This document shows, piece after piece, positions 11,553 through 21,652 of a stretch of 64,000 bases of DNA; within the stretch, counting starts at the first letter, position 1; each line of letters opens with the position of its first letter. Position numbers and translations under genes: made by a program. The stretch covers positions 6,076,001 to 6,140,000 of the forward strand of contig NC_085068.1 of the NCBI RefSeq assembly GCF_963662255.1. Reading direction: 5' to 3'. Source of the DNA: Cinclus cinclus (taxonomy: Eukaryota; Chordata; Aves; Passeriformes; Cinclidae). Under the pieces are notes generated by a model. It saw only the letters and a program-made list of their open reading frames with translations, searched no databases and was not told the DNA's origin.

Positions 11553-13384
11553 CATCCCCTTTTATTCCAGAGCAGAAACCAGCAGGTGCCCTCACATGGC
11601 CTCAGTCACCACCAGACAGCAAAGCACAAATCCCACAAAAAGAATTTGTAGCCAAAAGTGTCACCTTTTATTCCCTCCAGTCCTGATTTCACAAGGTTTT
11701 TAAGGACACGTCTAAATTTAATCTTCAAAACACTGAAATGATCCCAGGAGCTCCATTTACACATTAAAGGTCATGCATGCATCTACATCCTACAAAAACC
11801 AAAAAGACATCTTGACTGCATTTCCTATTAGAGATAATTGTTCAAATAATTAGTAAACAATACCTGGCCTGCAGCTTTCTTATAAAATTTTGGTTTGTTT
11901 TGCTTTGAATATCCTGAACCTTTGAAATCTGAAGTTTCCTCTCAGATTCTTCCTCTCTTAATGTATCACTTCCCTTCTGAAGTGTCCAAAACTCGATGCA
12001 AGATCTTTCTTGGACTAAATTCTGTTCTTTCCCCTTAAGCCTAATGAGTCATTAAAAAAGGCAAGTGGGAAATTGCCTGGCAATTAAAAGCAGAATATGG
12101 AGGGAAAAATTAAAGTAATGCATCCTTGGACTGTAATTTAGAGAATTTATTAGTCATAAAACCTTGATGAGTTATTCTCACGGCAAAACCTCTAATAAGA
12201 AGAAAAAAAGAAAGATAAAAATAATGAACACATTTGTATGACAGAAATTGTGGCAAGTGTAGGGAACGACAGAAACCTCCTTGGGTAGGATTTAGCTCCA
12301 TAATTGCAATCATATGGATATATCTTCATGCCATTATTTCAGTAATGTATTGTCAGTTTTCCACTGGAAACCTTTTCCCCTCAAACTACGCAATTTTATC
12401 TTTTGAAAGTAAACACATATCTCGTCTTGAAGCAAAGTGCTGGGAGCTGTGCAAGACCATTCCTTGAGAAAACTGGAGAGTGATGGGATTTTCTGGGAGG
12501 TCTGGGGAGATCCCTGCCCGTGGATGGGTCCGACAGACACCTGCAAATTGTGGTTTATAAATTTGGGTGCAAAATCAGGGTGGGGAGGGCACTGTGAAGG
12601 TGCCTCAACAAAAGCAGGAGATGGAAGTCACTGGGAAATTCAGTCCCTGGGGTTCAGCTGCCCTGTCACAGCCCCAGAGGAGCAGCAGGGGCTGCAGGAT
12701 CAGACCTTGCCGTGCCCAGAACACGTTTGCACATCAGCAGAGTCACACCCCAGACACTGTCCCGGTCCCCAGCACAGGGGTGAGAGGTGCAAACCCCAAC
12801 TCTGGGCTCTCCAAGCACTGCCTGAGCCTGATTTCCATGTCCTGGTTCCAGTCCCCACCTGGGCTCAGGTGTTGTCCTGCACAAAGGGACCTGGCTGAGC
12901 CTGGGGACAGCCCTGGGGAGAACCTGCACAGATCCCGTGGTGCCTTCACATCAAACACTGCAAGAAGCAGGAAAAGAAAGATTTGGATTAAACCCTGCAA
13001 GCTGAATTTCAGAATTAGCAACCAGATCCTCCTGAAATCCCACCTGCAAACCAACCCTGAGCTGTGGGACTCAGATTTAATGAGGCTTCCCCCCAGACCC
13101 CTTCCTCCCCACGACATCTCTTTGTGCATCTCCTCAGGAATCAGGCTTGGAATCTGAGCTGCTCCAACAGGGGAAAAAGTCCAGGAGAAAAAAAAAAAAA
13201 AATAGCTGGCAATCAAGAGAGGGAGCCAACATCAGGGCCAGTGTGTGTCAAGGCTCATTTCATTCCCCACACAGGCAGTGTCCTGACAGGAGGCTGAGTA
13301 ACACCTATGAGGTGCTTGATGTATTTAATGGGAGCCTCTGAGCTGTGGGGTCCTCCCCTCACCATGTGATCTCTTCCAGAAATA
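11553..13384. other. Unique non-coding stretch
   Basis: An AT-rich first half (11.7-12.45 kb) is followed by a more GC-rich half. An A run at about 13188-13202 is the only low-complexity landmark. Overlapping frames of up to 196 codons on both strands at 12.4-13.2 kb have no recognisable domain. Confidence 0.6.
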
Positions 13385-13640
13385 ACCATCACTTGGAATG
13401 GAAGGGCTGTGATAGGCACAATCTGTTAGCAGCAAATTGAGCTGTCACCCTTGTATGTCATGTTCATTTGGCTGATTAAGGAGATATTAATCTACTGCCA
13501 TTGTTACAGTATCTGTCATCTCAGGGAGAAAAAAAAACCCAACAAGGATATGCAGGCTGCTTTTCTGGAGGTATATTTATAAACCCAGGGAGAGAGGAGA
13601 AAGCAGAGGTGTGCAGAATACAAATGAAACTCTAATCTGC
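13385..13640. promoter_or_regulatory. Candidate conserved non-coding element
   Basis: A repeat-free block with closely spaced words: 'gctgtcacccttgtatgtcatg', 'ggctgattaagg', 'agatattaatcta' and 'ccattgttacag' (SOX-like CATTGTT). It lacks CR1 or simple repeats apart from a short A tract. The inference is based on motif density only. Confidence 0.38.
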
Positions 13641-13978
13641 TACAAATATTGAACCAAGCGCAATTGATTACAGATTCACGGGCAGAGCAAACAGCAGATC
13701 TTGCTTCAGGTGATGCTCAGCCTGGGTTTGGGCTGGTCCTGACTCCCCTGCAGGGCAGTGAGACCAATCCTGAGCAGTCAGACTGTGGCTCCTGGGGACA
13801 CAAACCAGTTTATAATGGGTGCAGGGTGTGGTGATGAGGAGCTCCTGACACCACGTTTAGTTACTTCAAGAGCCAACATCAAATGCCTTCATTGCTGGTT
13901 TTGGTACAGGAGTGGAGACTCCCCTGTTATCATTGCTGAGTGGTTTCAAGGCAAGAATTTCCTGAAATACTGAATAAG

Positions 13979-14062
13979 CCCTGGGTTAAGGTCCAAACCT
14001 GATGGTTGGGCTTGATGGCCTTAGAGGTCTTTTCCAGTCTGAGTAATTCCATGATTCTATGA
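13979..14062 (+). mobile_element. CR1 LINE 3' terminus
   Basis: A sense CR1 tail of about 80 bp: 'ggttgggcttgatggcctta', then 'gaggtcttttccagtctgag', ending with 'attccatgattctatgac'. It retains the CR1 3' octamer repeats. It is severely 5'-truncated. Confidence 0.9.
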
Positions 14063-14180
14063 CCAAAGCCTGTTTTGTTCCTCAAACATCAGGACCTGTT
14101 TCTGGAATCCTCAGCACTGAACAGCCATTGAGCACCCCTGAGTGAATTTACCTGTGATTCAGCCACACTGCAAAACCCCT

Positions 14181-14248
14181 CCTTCCTTCCTTCCTTCCTT
14201 CCTTCCTTCCTTCCTTCCTTCCTTCCTTCCTTCCTTCCTTCCTTCCTT
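14181..14248. repeat. (CCTT)17 microsatellite
   Basis: Seventeen uninterrupted CCTT units, a pure polypyrimidine strand. The purity suggests a polymorphic locus. Open frames of repeated KEGR or PSFL across it are not genes. Confidence 0.98.
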
Positions 14249-14989
14249 TGTCCCTCCTTCCCTGTTTCCATTTCCCCACTGGAGCAGCTCCTTCACACTG
14301 TTCTCAGCATCATCCTCTCCCCATCTGGCCTGCAAGGAGATGGACACTGAGCTCTTGAGTTATTTGGGAAGCCAAGGTGGGGCTGTAGGAGATGTGAAGA
14401 TGCTGTGGAATAACAGAGCACCGGATGTGGTTTGAGGATTAAGGATAAAATTCCCTCAATGAAGGGTAATTAAGGGAAGTGTTGAGTTACAGCAGCACGT
14501 ATTTGATAAGGGAACACCGACAACAGATCCTGGAGGAACAAACTCAGGTCTGGTGTCCATAGGTACACCTCCCACTGTCTTTCACCTGGAAACTCCTGTA
14601 AATAAATACAAACCTGGGGCAGCTTGCAGTGGAGATGGTTCTTGGTGCTCTTGTCGGTGCAGGTTACAGAACCCTTCAACCAGAGCCAGGCTGCCCCAGC
14701 TGTTATTTCACAGCACAGCTGTCATTAAACCCAAATTTTAATGAATATGCACATGTGAGATCTTGTCTGTGTAGGGTCTTTCTCATTTCTGTAGCAGGAG
14801 CATTAATACAACCTGAAAAAGCCCAGAATCCATCATTAAAAATAAGCTGCTGGCTTCACATTTTCCTGGATGAGGAAATGTATGCCAAGCCCCTCCAGCC
14901 CCCCCCTGACTTTTGCCAGAGTCTTCATAGTTTATGTTTGAATCAATAACTATTTTAATACTGAGAGTTTAGAAAAGTTTGATTCAAAT
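14249..14989. other. Unique non-coding stretch
   Basis: No repeat family or exon recognised. The frames present (60-106 codons) overlap on both strands without any known domain. Confidence 0.6.
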
Positions 14990-15215
14990 TCCTTTGACAC
15001 AGTTCCATCAACATCCAGTTATAGAGCCATTCTGCATATGACTCATTAAATATTTAAAAGATTCCTATTATTGAATTAACTATTTATTGATTTATAATTT
15101 AAAAGATTTATGCTCGGCCATTAAAAAAAATTCCGAGCTGACTTTCACTTAAAGAGATGTCAGGTGCCATTTGCTGCTGGTGAATGTCTAATGTACCCTT
15201 TTCACCCCCGGAGTG
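14990..15215. promoter_or_regulatory. Candidate conserved non-coding element, AT-rich
   Basis: An AT-rich, repeat-free block with 'gcatatgactcattaaatat', 'attgaattaactatttattg' and a CpG-containing inverted repeat, GCTCGG (15112-15117) and CCGAGC (15133-15138), around a 15-nt A/T-rich loop. The combination of homeodomain-like cores and retained CpGs suggests constraint. No alignment is available. Confidence 0.33.
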
Positions 15216-15817
15216 AAGAAAGGACAATTACTCAAGGACCTCTGGTTCAATATTCAGGCTGCCTGGATGCTGAGGTCGGTGGTTGCTGATTTTTCCTGCG
15301 GCATTAGGTCATGCTCAGCAGCCTCCATCCATCCCACAGAACCTCCCTGGAAATGCACAGCTTGTGGTTTCTCTCCTGCTCCATTTATTGATTTGCATTT
15401 TGCCCTGGTTCCCATATTCCCGTGGCTTTCCTGTGCCAAGGATGCTCTGGCTGAGGTGACACGTGCAGAGGGATGGACACACAGACATGCACAGATCCTC
15501 CTCTTCTTCCTCTGCTCTTCCAGGGCCTGGCTCCAACAGCTCCTCAGATTGAGAGCCCTCAGCTGTGGGGGAAAAAATGGGCATTGCAAAATTAACAATG
15601 GATTTCAGAGCTCAGCTGAATTGGGAGCATGGAAATTAAAATATACTACGAGGTTCACAGCAACTCCCAGCTTTAAAGCAACACTTCCCATGCTGATGGT
15701 TTGGTTTTTCTGGAGTAAAAATTATCAATTTAATGCCTTTATTTAGCATCTTTAATCTGAGGCTCACCAACTGCTTTACCCCATTAATTATTGACATCTG
15801 GGAGAGCCCTGAGGGGT
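15216..15817. other. Unique non-coding stretch
   Basis: A forward frame of 177 codons (15213-15746) is overlapped by two reverse frames and shows no recognisable domain. I treat all three as chance. Nothing else was recognised. Confidence 0.55.
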
Positions 15818-15955
15818 GCCTATTATTATAATATTCCTTTTACAAATGACTAAGCTGATGCACAGGAAGGTTAAGTGACTCTTTGAAGGCCACACAAAGT
15901 CCAGTCACAGCCTTCCAAAGAGCAGGAACGTGGGCTTGAGCAGGATAAATGCACT
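15818..15955 (-). mobile_element. MIR-like SINE remnant
   Basis: In antisense, the order of words matches the MIR/CORE-SINE body: 'tattattataatattcc', 'ttttacaaatgac', 'gatgcacaggaaggttaag', 'tgactctttgaaggccacac', then a degraded 'agagcaggaacgtggg'. MIR-type elements predate amniotes, so an ancient diverged copy in a bird is plausible. The assignment rests on recall of the consensus, not a search. Confidence 0.65.
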
Positions 15956-17887
15956 GTCTGCCCCAACTGTACAAAATTAGGGTTTTCCAAATACAGACAG
16001 AAATACTACTTGGACCTAAAGGAGTGGGGAAAAGAAGCACAAAACATGGGAATGGCTTTTTTTCTGTACACAGCAAGCAAGGCTCTGCCTCAGATAATGA
16101 TCTCTCCCTGTTTGTTTTACTTTTGACTTCGGGGACCTGAGTTTTAGTGATTCACATTTTTCTACAACTTGTTCTTGGCTCTCCATCAAACCCACACAGA
16201 GTAATTAGCAGAGGTCTGTCAGACACAACTACAGCAGAGTCATGCATTATACCCTAAAATTGTTGCTCCAGCTTCTCCAATCCGTGAATTATAAATAAAG
16301 ACTTGAAAAGGCTGCTTGCTCCAAGTAGTAACTATTTCAAGCCTACCATACAGCTCTCCCAGTGGTATTGCTGGGGGTTAGGGATTAACCCTAGAAAAAT
16401 AATTTTTGGAATATCAGACAGAAAACTGCAATAAACTGAGTTGGAATTGATATAGGAAGGGAAAAAGGGGGTATTATGGAGCCAGAGACAGGGAAGCTCA
16501 TGCCAGTGGGATATGGGAGAATACTTAAACAAATAGAGATACACACACATATGGACATTTTTGTTTGTCTTGCCTTTTATTCCTCATAAATGGTCACTGG
16601 GAGGCAACACTGGGACTCTGGCAAAGGTGCAGAAGGTCAGCTCAAACTAGGAAGTGAAAAGGTGGGGGTGTGAACAGCACACGTATTCATTAGCAGTGAA
16701 ATCCAAACATGTTCTTGCTGCTGGAGCTGGTCAGATCGATGCCTTGGGATGCAAACCCTCCCCAGTCCATCCCTGCTCTGCTGCAGAATCCCCGTGGCCA
16801 CAGCCAGGTCACTTTGCCACCCAGATTCCCTGGGATTAACCTGGCAGGTCCCCCCTGACTGCAGACAGATGCTGTGCACAGCTCCCTTTGCCTTCTCTGC
16901 TGCAAGGTGGGAGCACAGTTCCCCCCAGCAGTACAGCCTGACCTTGGCTGGGTTATAAATGTGCATTTCTGTAAGTGAAAGAGCTGTAGGTGCCCCACAT
17001 GTGGCTGCACAAAATAACTCCCCACTGGCCCAGCTGCCAGGGGGTTGTTTCCACTTCTCCTCCCTGGCTGATGGATCCAGGGAAATGTTTGCTGGGATGT
17101 TGGGGATCTTTCCCCAAGCAGTGGGGCAGAGCTGTTCACATCACAGATCTTCTTTGGACCCACTCAGAAAATGATGGCCAGGGATTTATTTGGAGCACCA
17201 AGCACCTGGGGAAAGTTTTGTCCCAGAGCAGGGCCAGGATGGGGGTGTGGGGCAGAGATTGGCAGGGCTGGAAAGCTGTGACCCAGCTGTGATCCAGCTG
17301 TGATCCAGCTCCCAGGGGACTCCTCCTCTCCTGTGCAAACCTGAGAAGCGTGAGCAGAGGCTGTGTGTGAGCACAGGGAGGGATGAAGATTCTCCCCCTG
17401 GGGACAATGGTGACAGGCAGGCTCCTCATCGGCTCTGTCACCTGTAATGGACTGGAAAGGGAAAAGCCCTTGAGAAGGAGCCCAAAGGAGCATCAGCCTC
17501 CCTCTGCAGAGCAGGAACTCCCAGGCAGGCAAAGATAACCCCCTGCCCTGCCAGCCCTCATTAGCAGCTGCATCCTCACAACTTGTTGGCCGTCAGAGGC
17601 AGGAGAATGCTCTGAGAGCAGATTCCCACTGGGATTTCCATAAAGCCTTGCCCATTCAGCCACTTCCTCTGGCTGGCACGGTGTCCTGTCCTACACAGCC
17701 ACAAACTGAGCGGCCTGACCAATGAACCCAACACCCAGGAGCAGCTTGAAATGTGGGTGGCACCAATTCCAGAACCACAGCAGAGCCATGGGCACTTCGG
17801 ACACCCAGTGAAACTTCAGAGGGCTCCCAGAACCCTTCTGACAAAACCTGACCCCATCAGGCTCCTTCTGTTCAGACGAACAAAACA
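15956..17887. other. Unique non-coding stretch
   Basis: Mostly unrecognised single-copy DNA, GC-richer after 16.6 kb. A small tandem CCAGCTGTGAT repeat (about three copies) lies at 17282-17310. Reverse and forward frames of 100-157 codons between 16.6 and 17.5 kb overlap on both strands and carry no known domain. Confidence 0.58.
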
Positions 17888-18160
17888 TTCACAGAGTCAC
17901 AGAAAGGGGAGGAAGGGATCACACTGGGTCACCTGTTCCAAGCTCCCTGCCCAAGCGGGGTCACCCCAGAGCACAGGATTGTGTCCAGAGGGCTCTGGAA
18001 TAGCTCTGCTGAGGGACACTCCACATCCTCCACGACTCTCTCTGGAGCTGCAGGCGGGTTCTCAGTGATGCCCAGGCACTCCCAGTGCTGCCCACATCCC
18101 TCAGGAATGCCATCCCTGCAGGCAGGTCCTTCCTCCTGCTCACAAGCTTCACCTGACCGA
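17888..18160 (-). mobile_element. CR1 LINE 3' fragment
   Basis: An antisense CR1 tail, from 'cacagagtcacagaaaggg' through 'gggtcacctgttccaagctc', 'caagcggggtcaccccagag', 'gattgtgtccagagggctct' and 'ctccacatcctccacg' to 'gcaggtccttcctcc'. It is a more diverged copy, missing most of the central body. Confidence 0.8.
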
Positions 18161-18369
18161 AAATCCGGAACTCACTGCCGGGTTGTGATGCTGTAATCTG
18201 ATTTTTGGATGATATACATCGCTGCAGAAAGCTGGCACCTGAGCATGGGATAACCACAAATAATTTTTCTTTCATTTGTAGCCAGGCCAAAATATCTACC
18301 CTCATCTGCAAGTTTTTTTGATATTAATCCTAAATAGCCATCACAGGCACAAATAGTGTGTCTGTTTTA

Positions 18370-18850
18370 CCTGCAAATCAAACCTGGGGTTTATGGGACA
18401 GCACACAACGCCGGGCTATCCATGTGCAATCCCCGCAATGGTCAGGAACACACGCAGGGAGCAGCAGCTTTGATATTTAAGTACCTGCGAATTACAGCCT
18501 CGAAATGAAAATCCACGCACGGAGGGAGCCGGTTGGGCTGGCGAGGATACACCCATGAATAGGCTAATTCAAAACGAGTGCGGGCAAAATGAATTATTCA
18601 CTGCAGGTTTTTTACCTGCATTATTCACACGATGCGCTGGAACACAATTACCCACTTGGTCAGTAGACCTCTGCCCAAAGTTTACTCCGCTGAAGAGACA
18701 AGAAAAGAATCGAGGTTCACAAATTGAGGCTCAGCCCAGCTCTGCGTTTTACAGGAATCACTGCACACCGAGATTAATAGAACATCATTCAGTGTCTGAG
18801 AAAGAGAGTTATGATGAAGAAGCTGTTGAAACAGGAAAGAGTTGATTTCC
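18370..18850. promoter_or_regulatory. Candidate conserved non-coding element, CpG-retaining
   Basis: A repeat-free block of about 480 bp keeps roughly 19 CpG dinucleotides without being a CpG island, unusual for neutral bird DNA where methylated CpG decays. It contains 'ggctaattcaaaacgagtg', 'gaattattcac', 'gcattattcacacg', 'gagattaatag' and a perfect 7-bp hairpin at 18602-18620. There is no splice-site-bounded frame, so a coding exon is unlikely. It could be an enhancer of a nearby developmental gene. Confidence 0.45.
18602..18620. other. Perfect inverted repeat (7-bp stem, 5-nt loop) flanked by 9-bp direct repeats
   Basis: TGCAGGT (18602-18608) and ACCTGCA (18614-18620) are exact reverse complements around a T5 loop. 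The word ATTATTCAC occurs on both sides, at 18593-18601 and 18620-18628. The stem is too short for a microRNA precursor; a paired protein-binding site is a likelier reading. Confidence 0.7.
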
Positions 18851-19033
18851 CAGGAGCCCCGTAAATCCGCTGCTGATGTCCTTTCAAATTCTCTGCTATT
18901 GCTGCAAAAATTTTAAACACCAGTAAGGGGGTGAAGCAGCTGCCAGACTCATTAACCGGGGAAAGAATTGTGCTGTGGGCCTGCCTTTGCAAACTGGTTC
19001 AGTGTGCTGGGCAGATACATCAAAAACCAGTGA
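18851..19033. other. Unique non-coding sequence
   Basis: Single-copy sequence between the CpG-retaining block and the CCT microsatellite. I recognise nothing in it. Confidence 0.55.
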
Positions 19034-19067
19034 CCTCCTCCTCCTCCTCCTCCTCCTCCTCCTCCTC
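19034..19067. repeat. (CCT)11 microsatellite
   Basis: Eleven uninterrupted CCT units plus one base. It encodes runs of serine, leucine, arginine or glycine in overlapping frames, none of which looks genuine. Confidence 0.97.
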
Positions 19068-19594
19068 GCACCCAGGATCTCCACAATTCAACATCTCCCT
19101 GCCTTTGTTGTGCCCTCCTGCTGCCTCTCAGCATTTTTTCCCTTCAACATCTTATTTTTGGGGGTCTCCAAACTCTCACATGCCTGCAACATGGGAGAAT
19201 CCTGCTCTGACTGGGCTGGACATTCCTCCTGACACCCGTGCCATAAATCTTAGTGAGGCATGGGCTGATCCAGCCAAAAGTACTTTAATGCCATAGGATT
19301 TATTTTATTTTATTCTGTTTATTTTAAGTCGACTCATTTTATTCTAAATTAGGGCTGTTTCTGGGTGTTCTGCCAAATTTAAATTGAGCCACCCAAGGAG
19401 AGAAGAGCAGGTACCATCTCACAGTGAGCTGTGAGTGGATGAAGGCAGCTCCAGAACCAGGAGATAACGCCAGAGTTATAATTACTGTTTCAAAATCCAC
19501 CAATTTTCCCCATTTCATGATCCATAATTCATGCCATTGCAGCTGCCATTAGCACTGTAGCCCAACAAAACCCTCCAGAAAACAGGATTTTCCC
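19068..19594. other. Unique non-coding stretch
   Basis: Single-copy DNA with a T/A-rich segment 'attttattttattctgttta' around 19300. No element was recognised. Confidence 0.55.
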
Positions 19595-19715
19595 ACTTCA
19601 GACCCTCAGAGTGGGGGATCTGGGTTCAATTTCCAGCTCTGTTCCAGCTGTAGCTCCTCTCTGAAGAAAAGTCACCCTCTCTGTGTCTCTGGTGATGAGT
19701 GCACAGCTCCTTCCT
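19595..19715 (+). mobile_element. MIR-like SINE remnant
   Basis: Sense-orientation match to the MIR tRNA-related and core region: 'gatctgggttcaatttcc' resembles a pol III B box (GGGTTCAATTTCC), followed by 'agctctgttccagctgtag' and then 'aagtcaccctctctgtgtct'. It is diverged and short; the assignment is from recalled consensus order. Confidence 0.5.
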
Positions 19716-20639
19716 GGCCCCGTACCCCATTTAGGCTTCAAGGTAACACCACAGGAAGGATTTTCCACCCTAAGAATCCCTTGACAGAAATGTCTCACCA
19801 GGACATTAAAAATGACAGCGTTGAGAAGCTGATAACCAGCATGTGATCCTTGAGGAGTCACAGAGCATCCACACATGGACTTTGTTTGCTGTTGTGCTGA
19901 GAAACCAATTTTTCAATATCAAAAAAATCCCCCTTTCCTTCATGTGCTGAAGTGTTATTAATTTCTAACTGCCTTCTTTAATTTTTTTCACTGAAGATTT
20001 AAATCCACAATCGCTCAAGATTTTTTTATTCTCTGTGTTTTCCTCCCTGTTTGCCACTATTGAATTTTTTTTTTTTTTTTGCATAAAAAAGTGATGATTC
20101 AGAACAGTATCAGCGAGTCAAAACCTCTGCTTCTCCAGGAATAAATTCCCTTCCCAAGACTGGTATTCTTCCCAACAGGATGAATTTTGGCACCTACACC
20201 ACAAGCACCAACAATATTTCTGTGCTTGGGACAGAGGTAATTAAAACCCAGCTTTCCCAGATTTAGGAATCCCAAGGACAAAACTAAAATTTCTTCCTGC
20301 CCTTTCTGTGTCCCTGCTGCTCCACGGTGATGCCATCCCTGCATCCAGTGATCCAGTGCTCCTGATCCAGCTGCTCCTGCCATCCTACACCCCCGGTTTT
20401 AGGAACACAAACCACATTTAAACCAACAGGTCCCGTTTCCCAAATCCCAGCCATGCATGACTTCCCTGTACGAGCAGCTGAATCTTATGTTTCTTCATCA
20501 AGGAGCTTTTCTTCCTGCTTTCTCAGCTGTACAGTGTCTCTGGATTTCTTTTTTTTTTTTATCTTTTTTTTTTTTCTTTTTATTTTTTTTTTCTTTTTGG
20601 CTTGAGGTCTCCGCCTAATTATCTGTAACCTTCTGTTCG
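19716..20639. other. Unique non-coding stretch with T-rich tracts
   Basis: A T16 run lies at about 20065-20080 and a long interrupted T-rich tract at about 20548-20600. I see no adjacent processed gene copy or LINE tail that would explain the T tracts as reverse-strand poly(A). Confidence 0.6.
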
Positions 20640-20935
20640 AAGATCGCTGTCCTGGCCTGATAAAAACCAGTAACTTTGAAAACAAACTGGGCCTTAATTT
20701 TCCTTGACAGCCCTTCTTTAAACATGTGGGCAAAGCCCCGGCTTAATTAAATGCACATTCGTATTCCAAACAAATTAAGTACAATTAAGGACTCTGAGTT
20801 ATGGGTATCTATCACTCGGCAATGTTTTTGTAAAAATTACCACATTTAGATCAAACACAGAGGACCCTTTGCTTAATTGCTTCATTAGGGCCCGATGCAA
20901 CAGGCTTCATAAATACAGGGTCTGATGTCTCACTG
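20640..20935. promoter_or_regulatory. Candidate conserved non-coding element with clustered TAATTA words
   Basis: The block contains the palindrome TTAATTAA (20743-20750), 'caaattaagtacaattaagg', 'gcttaattgcttcattagg' and 'tgtaaaaattaccacattta'. It also has isolated CpGs ('actcggcaatg', 'gcccgatgc', 'ttcgaagatcg'). It is repeat-free and has no long frame. Dense homeodomain-type cores with low repeat content are typical of vertebrate developmental enhancers. Confidence 0.45.
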
Positions 20936-21160
20936 GGAATTACCCCAAAACACGGCTCTTAAAGAAATTGCTTCCACATTTCTGCCCGTGCTGCGCTCAC
21001 CGATGGCACCGAGGGGTCCCGGCCGTGCCAGGGGCTGGGTGCCACCCTGTCCCCCAGCTCGGGGGGCTCCTGCTGCCCTTGGGACCCTGCAGTGCCCTGT
21101 TCCACCGGGGCTTTCACAAATCCCTGCCTGCAGCAGCCTGGCAGCACGTCCTGCACCTCC
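20936..21160. other. Locally GC- and CpG-rich unique sequence
   Basis: About 200 bp rich in CCC/GGG with several CpGs ('cccgtgctgcgctcaccg', 'cggccgtgcc'). It is too short for a CpG island. Overlapping frames exist in four phases with no recognisable domain. It abuts the 122-bp tandem repeat. Confidence 0.5.
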
Positions 21161-21652
21161 AGCTCCCACCAACGCCGTGTCTGGAGGGATTCCTTTCTCC
21201 AGAAGCTGCTCTGGAACATTAAAAATACCCAGAAAACATCAGATAGCTCCATCCTATGGATTTCATTAATTTTATCCTTTTAGCTCCCACCAACGCCGTG
21301 TCTGGAGGGATTCCTTTCTCCAGAAGCTGCTCTAAAACAATAAAAAAAACAAAACAGAAAACATCAGATAGTTCCATCCTATGGATTTCATTAATTTTAT
21401 CCTTTTAGCTCCCACTAATGGGATGTTTTGGAGGATTCCTTTCTCCAAAAGTTGCTCTAGAACAATAAGAAATCCTCAGAATAGATCAGATAGTTCCATC
21501 CTGAGGATTTCATTAATTTTATCCTTTTAGCTCCCACCAATAGGATGTTTTGGGGGACTCTTTTCTCCAGAAGTTGCTCTGAAACAATAAGAAATCCTCA
21601 GAAAACATCAGATAACTCATCCTATGAATTTAATTAATTTTATCCTTTTAAG
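21161..21652. repeat. Tandem repeat, four copies of a ~122-bp unit
   Basis: Copies start at AGCTCCCAC at 21161, 21282, 21407 and 21529 (unit lengths about 121, 125 and 122). Each unit runs through 'attcctttctcc', 'aacatcagata' and 'catcctatgga' to 'ttaattttatccttttag'. Copies 1 and 2 are most alike, sharing 'caacgccgtgtctggaggga'; copies 3 and 4 share 'ggatgttttgg'. A fifth copy is only hinted at by 'agcccctac'. The unit lacks coding character. Its junction (pyrimidine tract plus AG) resembles a 3' splice site. Confidence 0.95.

Noticed and set aside
10705..11703. 332-codon forward frame with a nine-residue repeat
   Set aside because: The openness is explained by a 27-bp unit without stops. 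Reverse frames are equally open, and there is no recognisable domain or gene structure.
14159..14347. KEGR-repeat and PSFL-repeat frames
   Set aside because: Translation of the (CCTT)17 microsatellite.
18602..18620. microRNA hairpin
   Set aside because: A stem of 7 bp is far too short for a precursor, and the flanks do not extend the pairing.
20936..21160. CpG island or promoter
   Set aside because: The CpG- and GC-rich patch is only about 200 bp and has no associated transcript signature.
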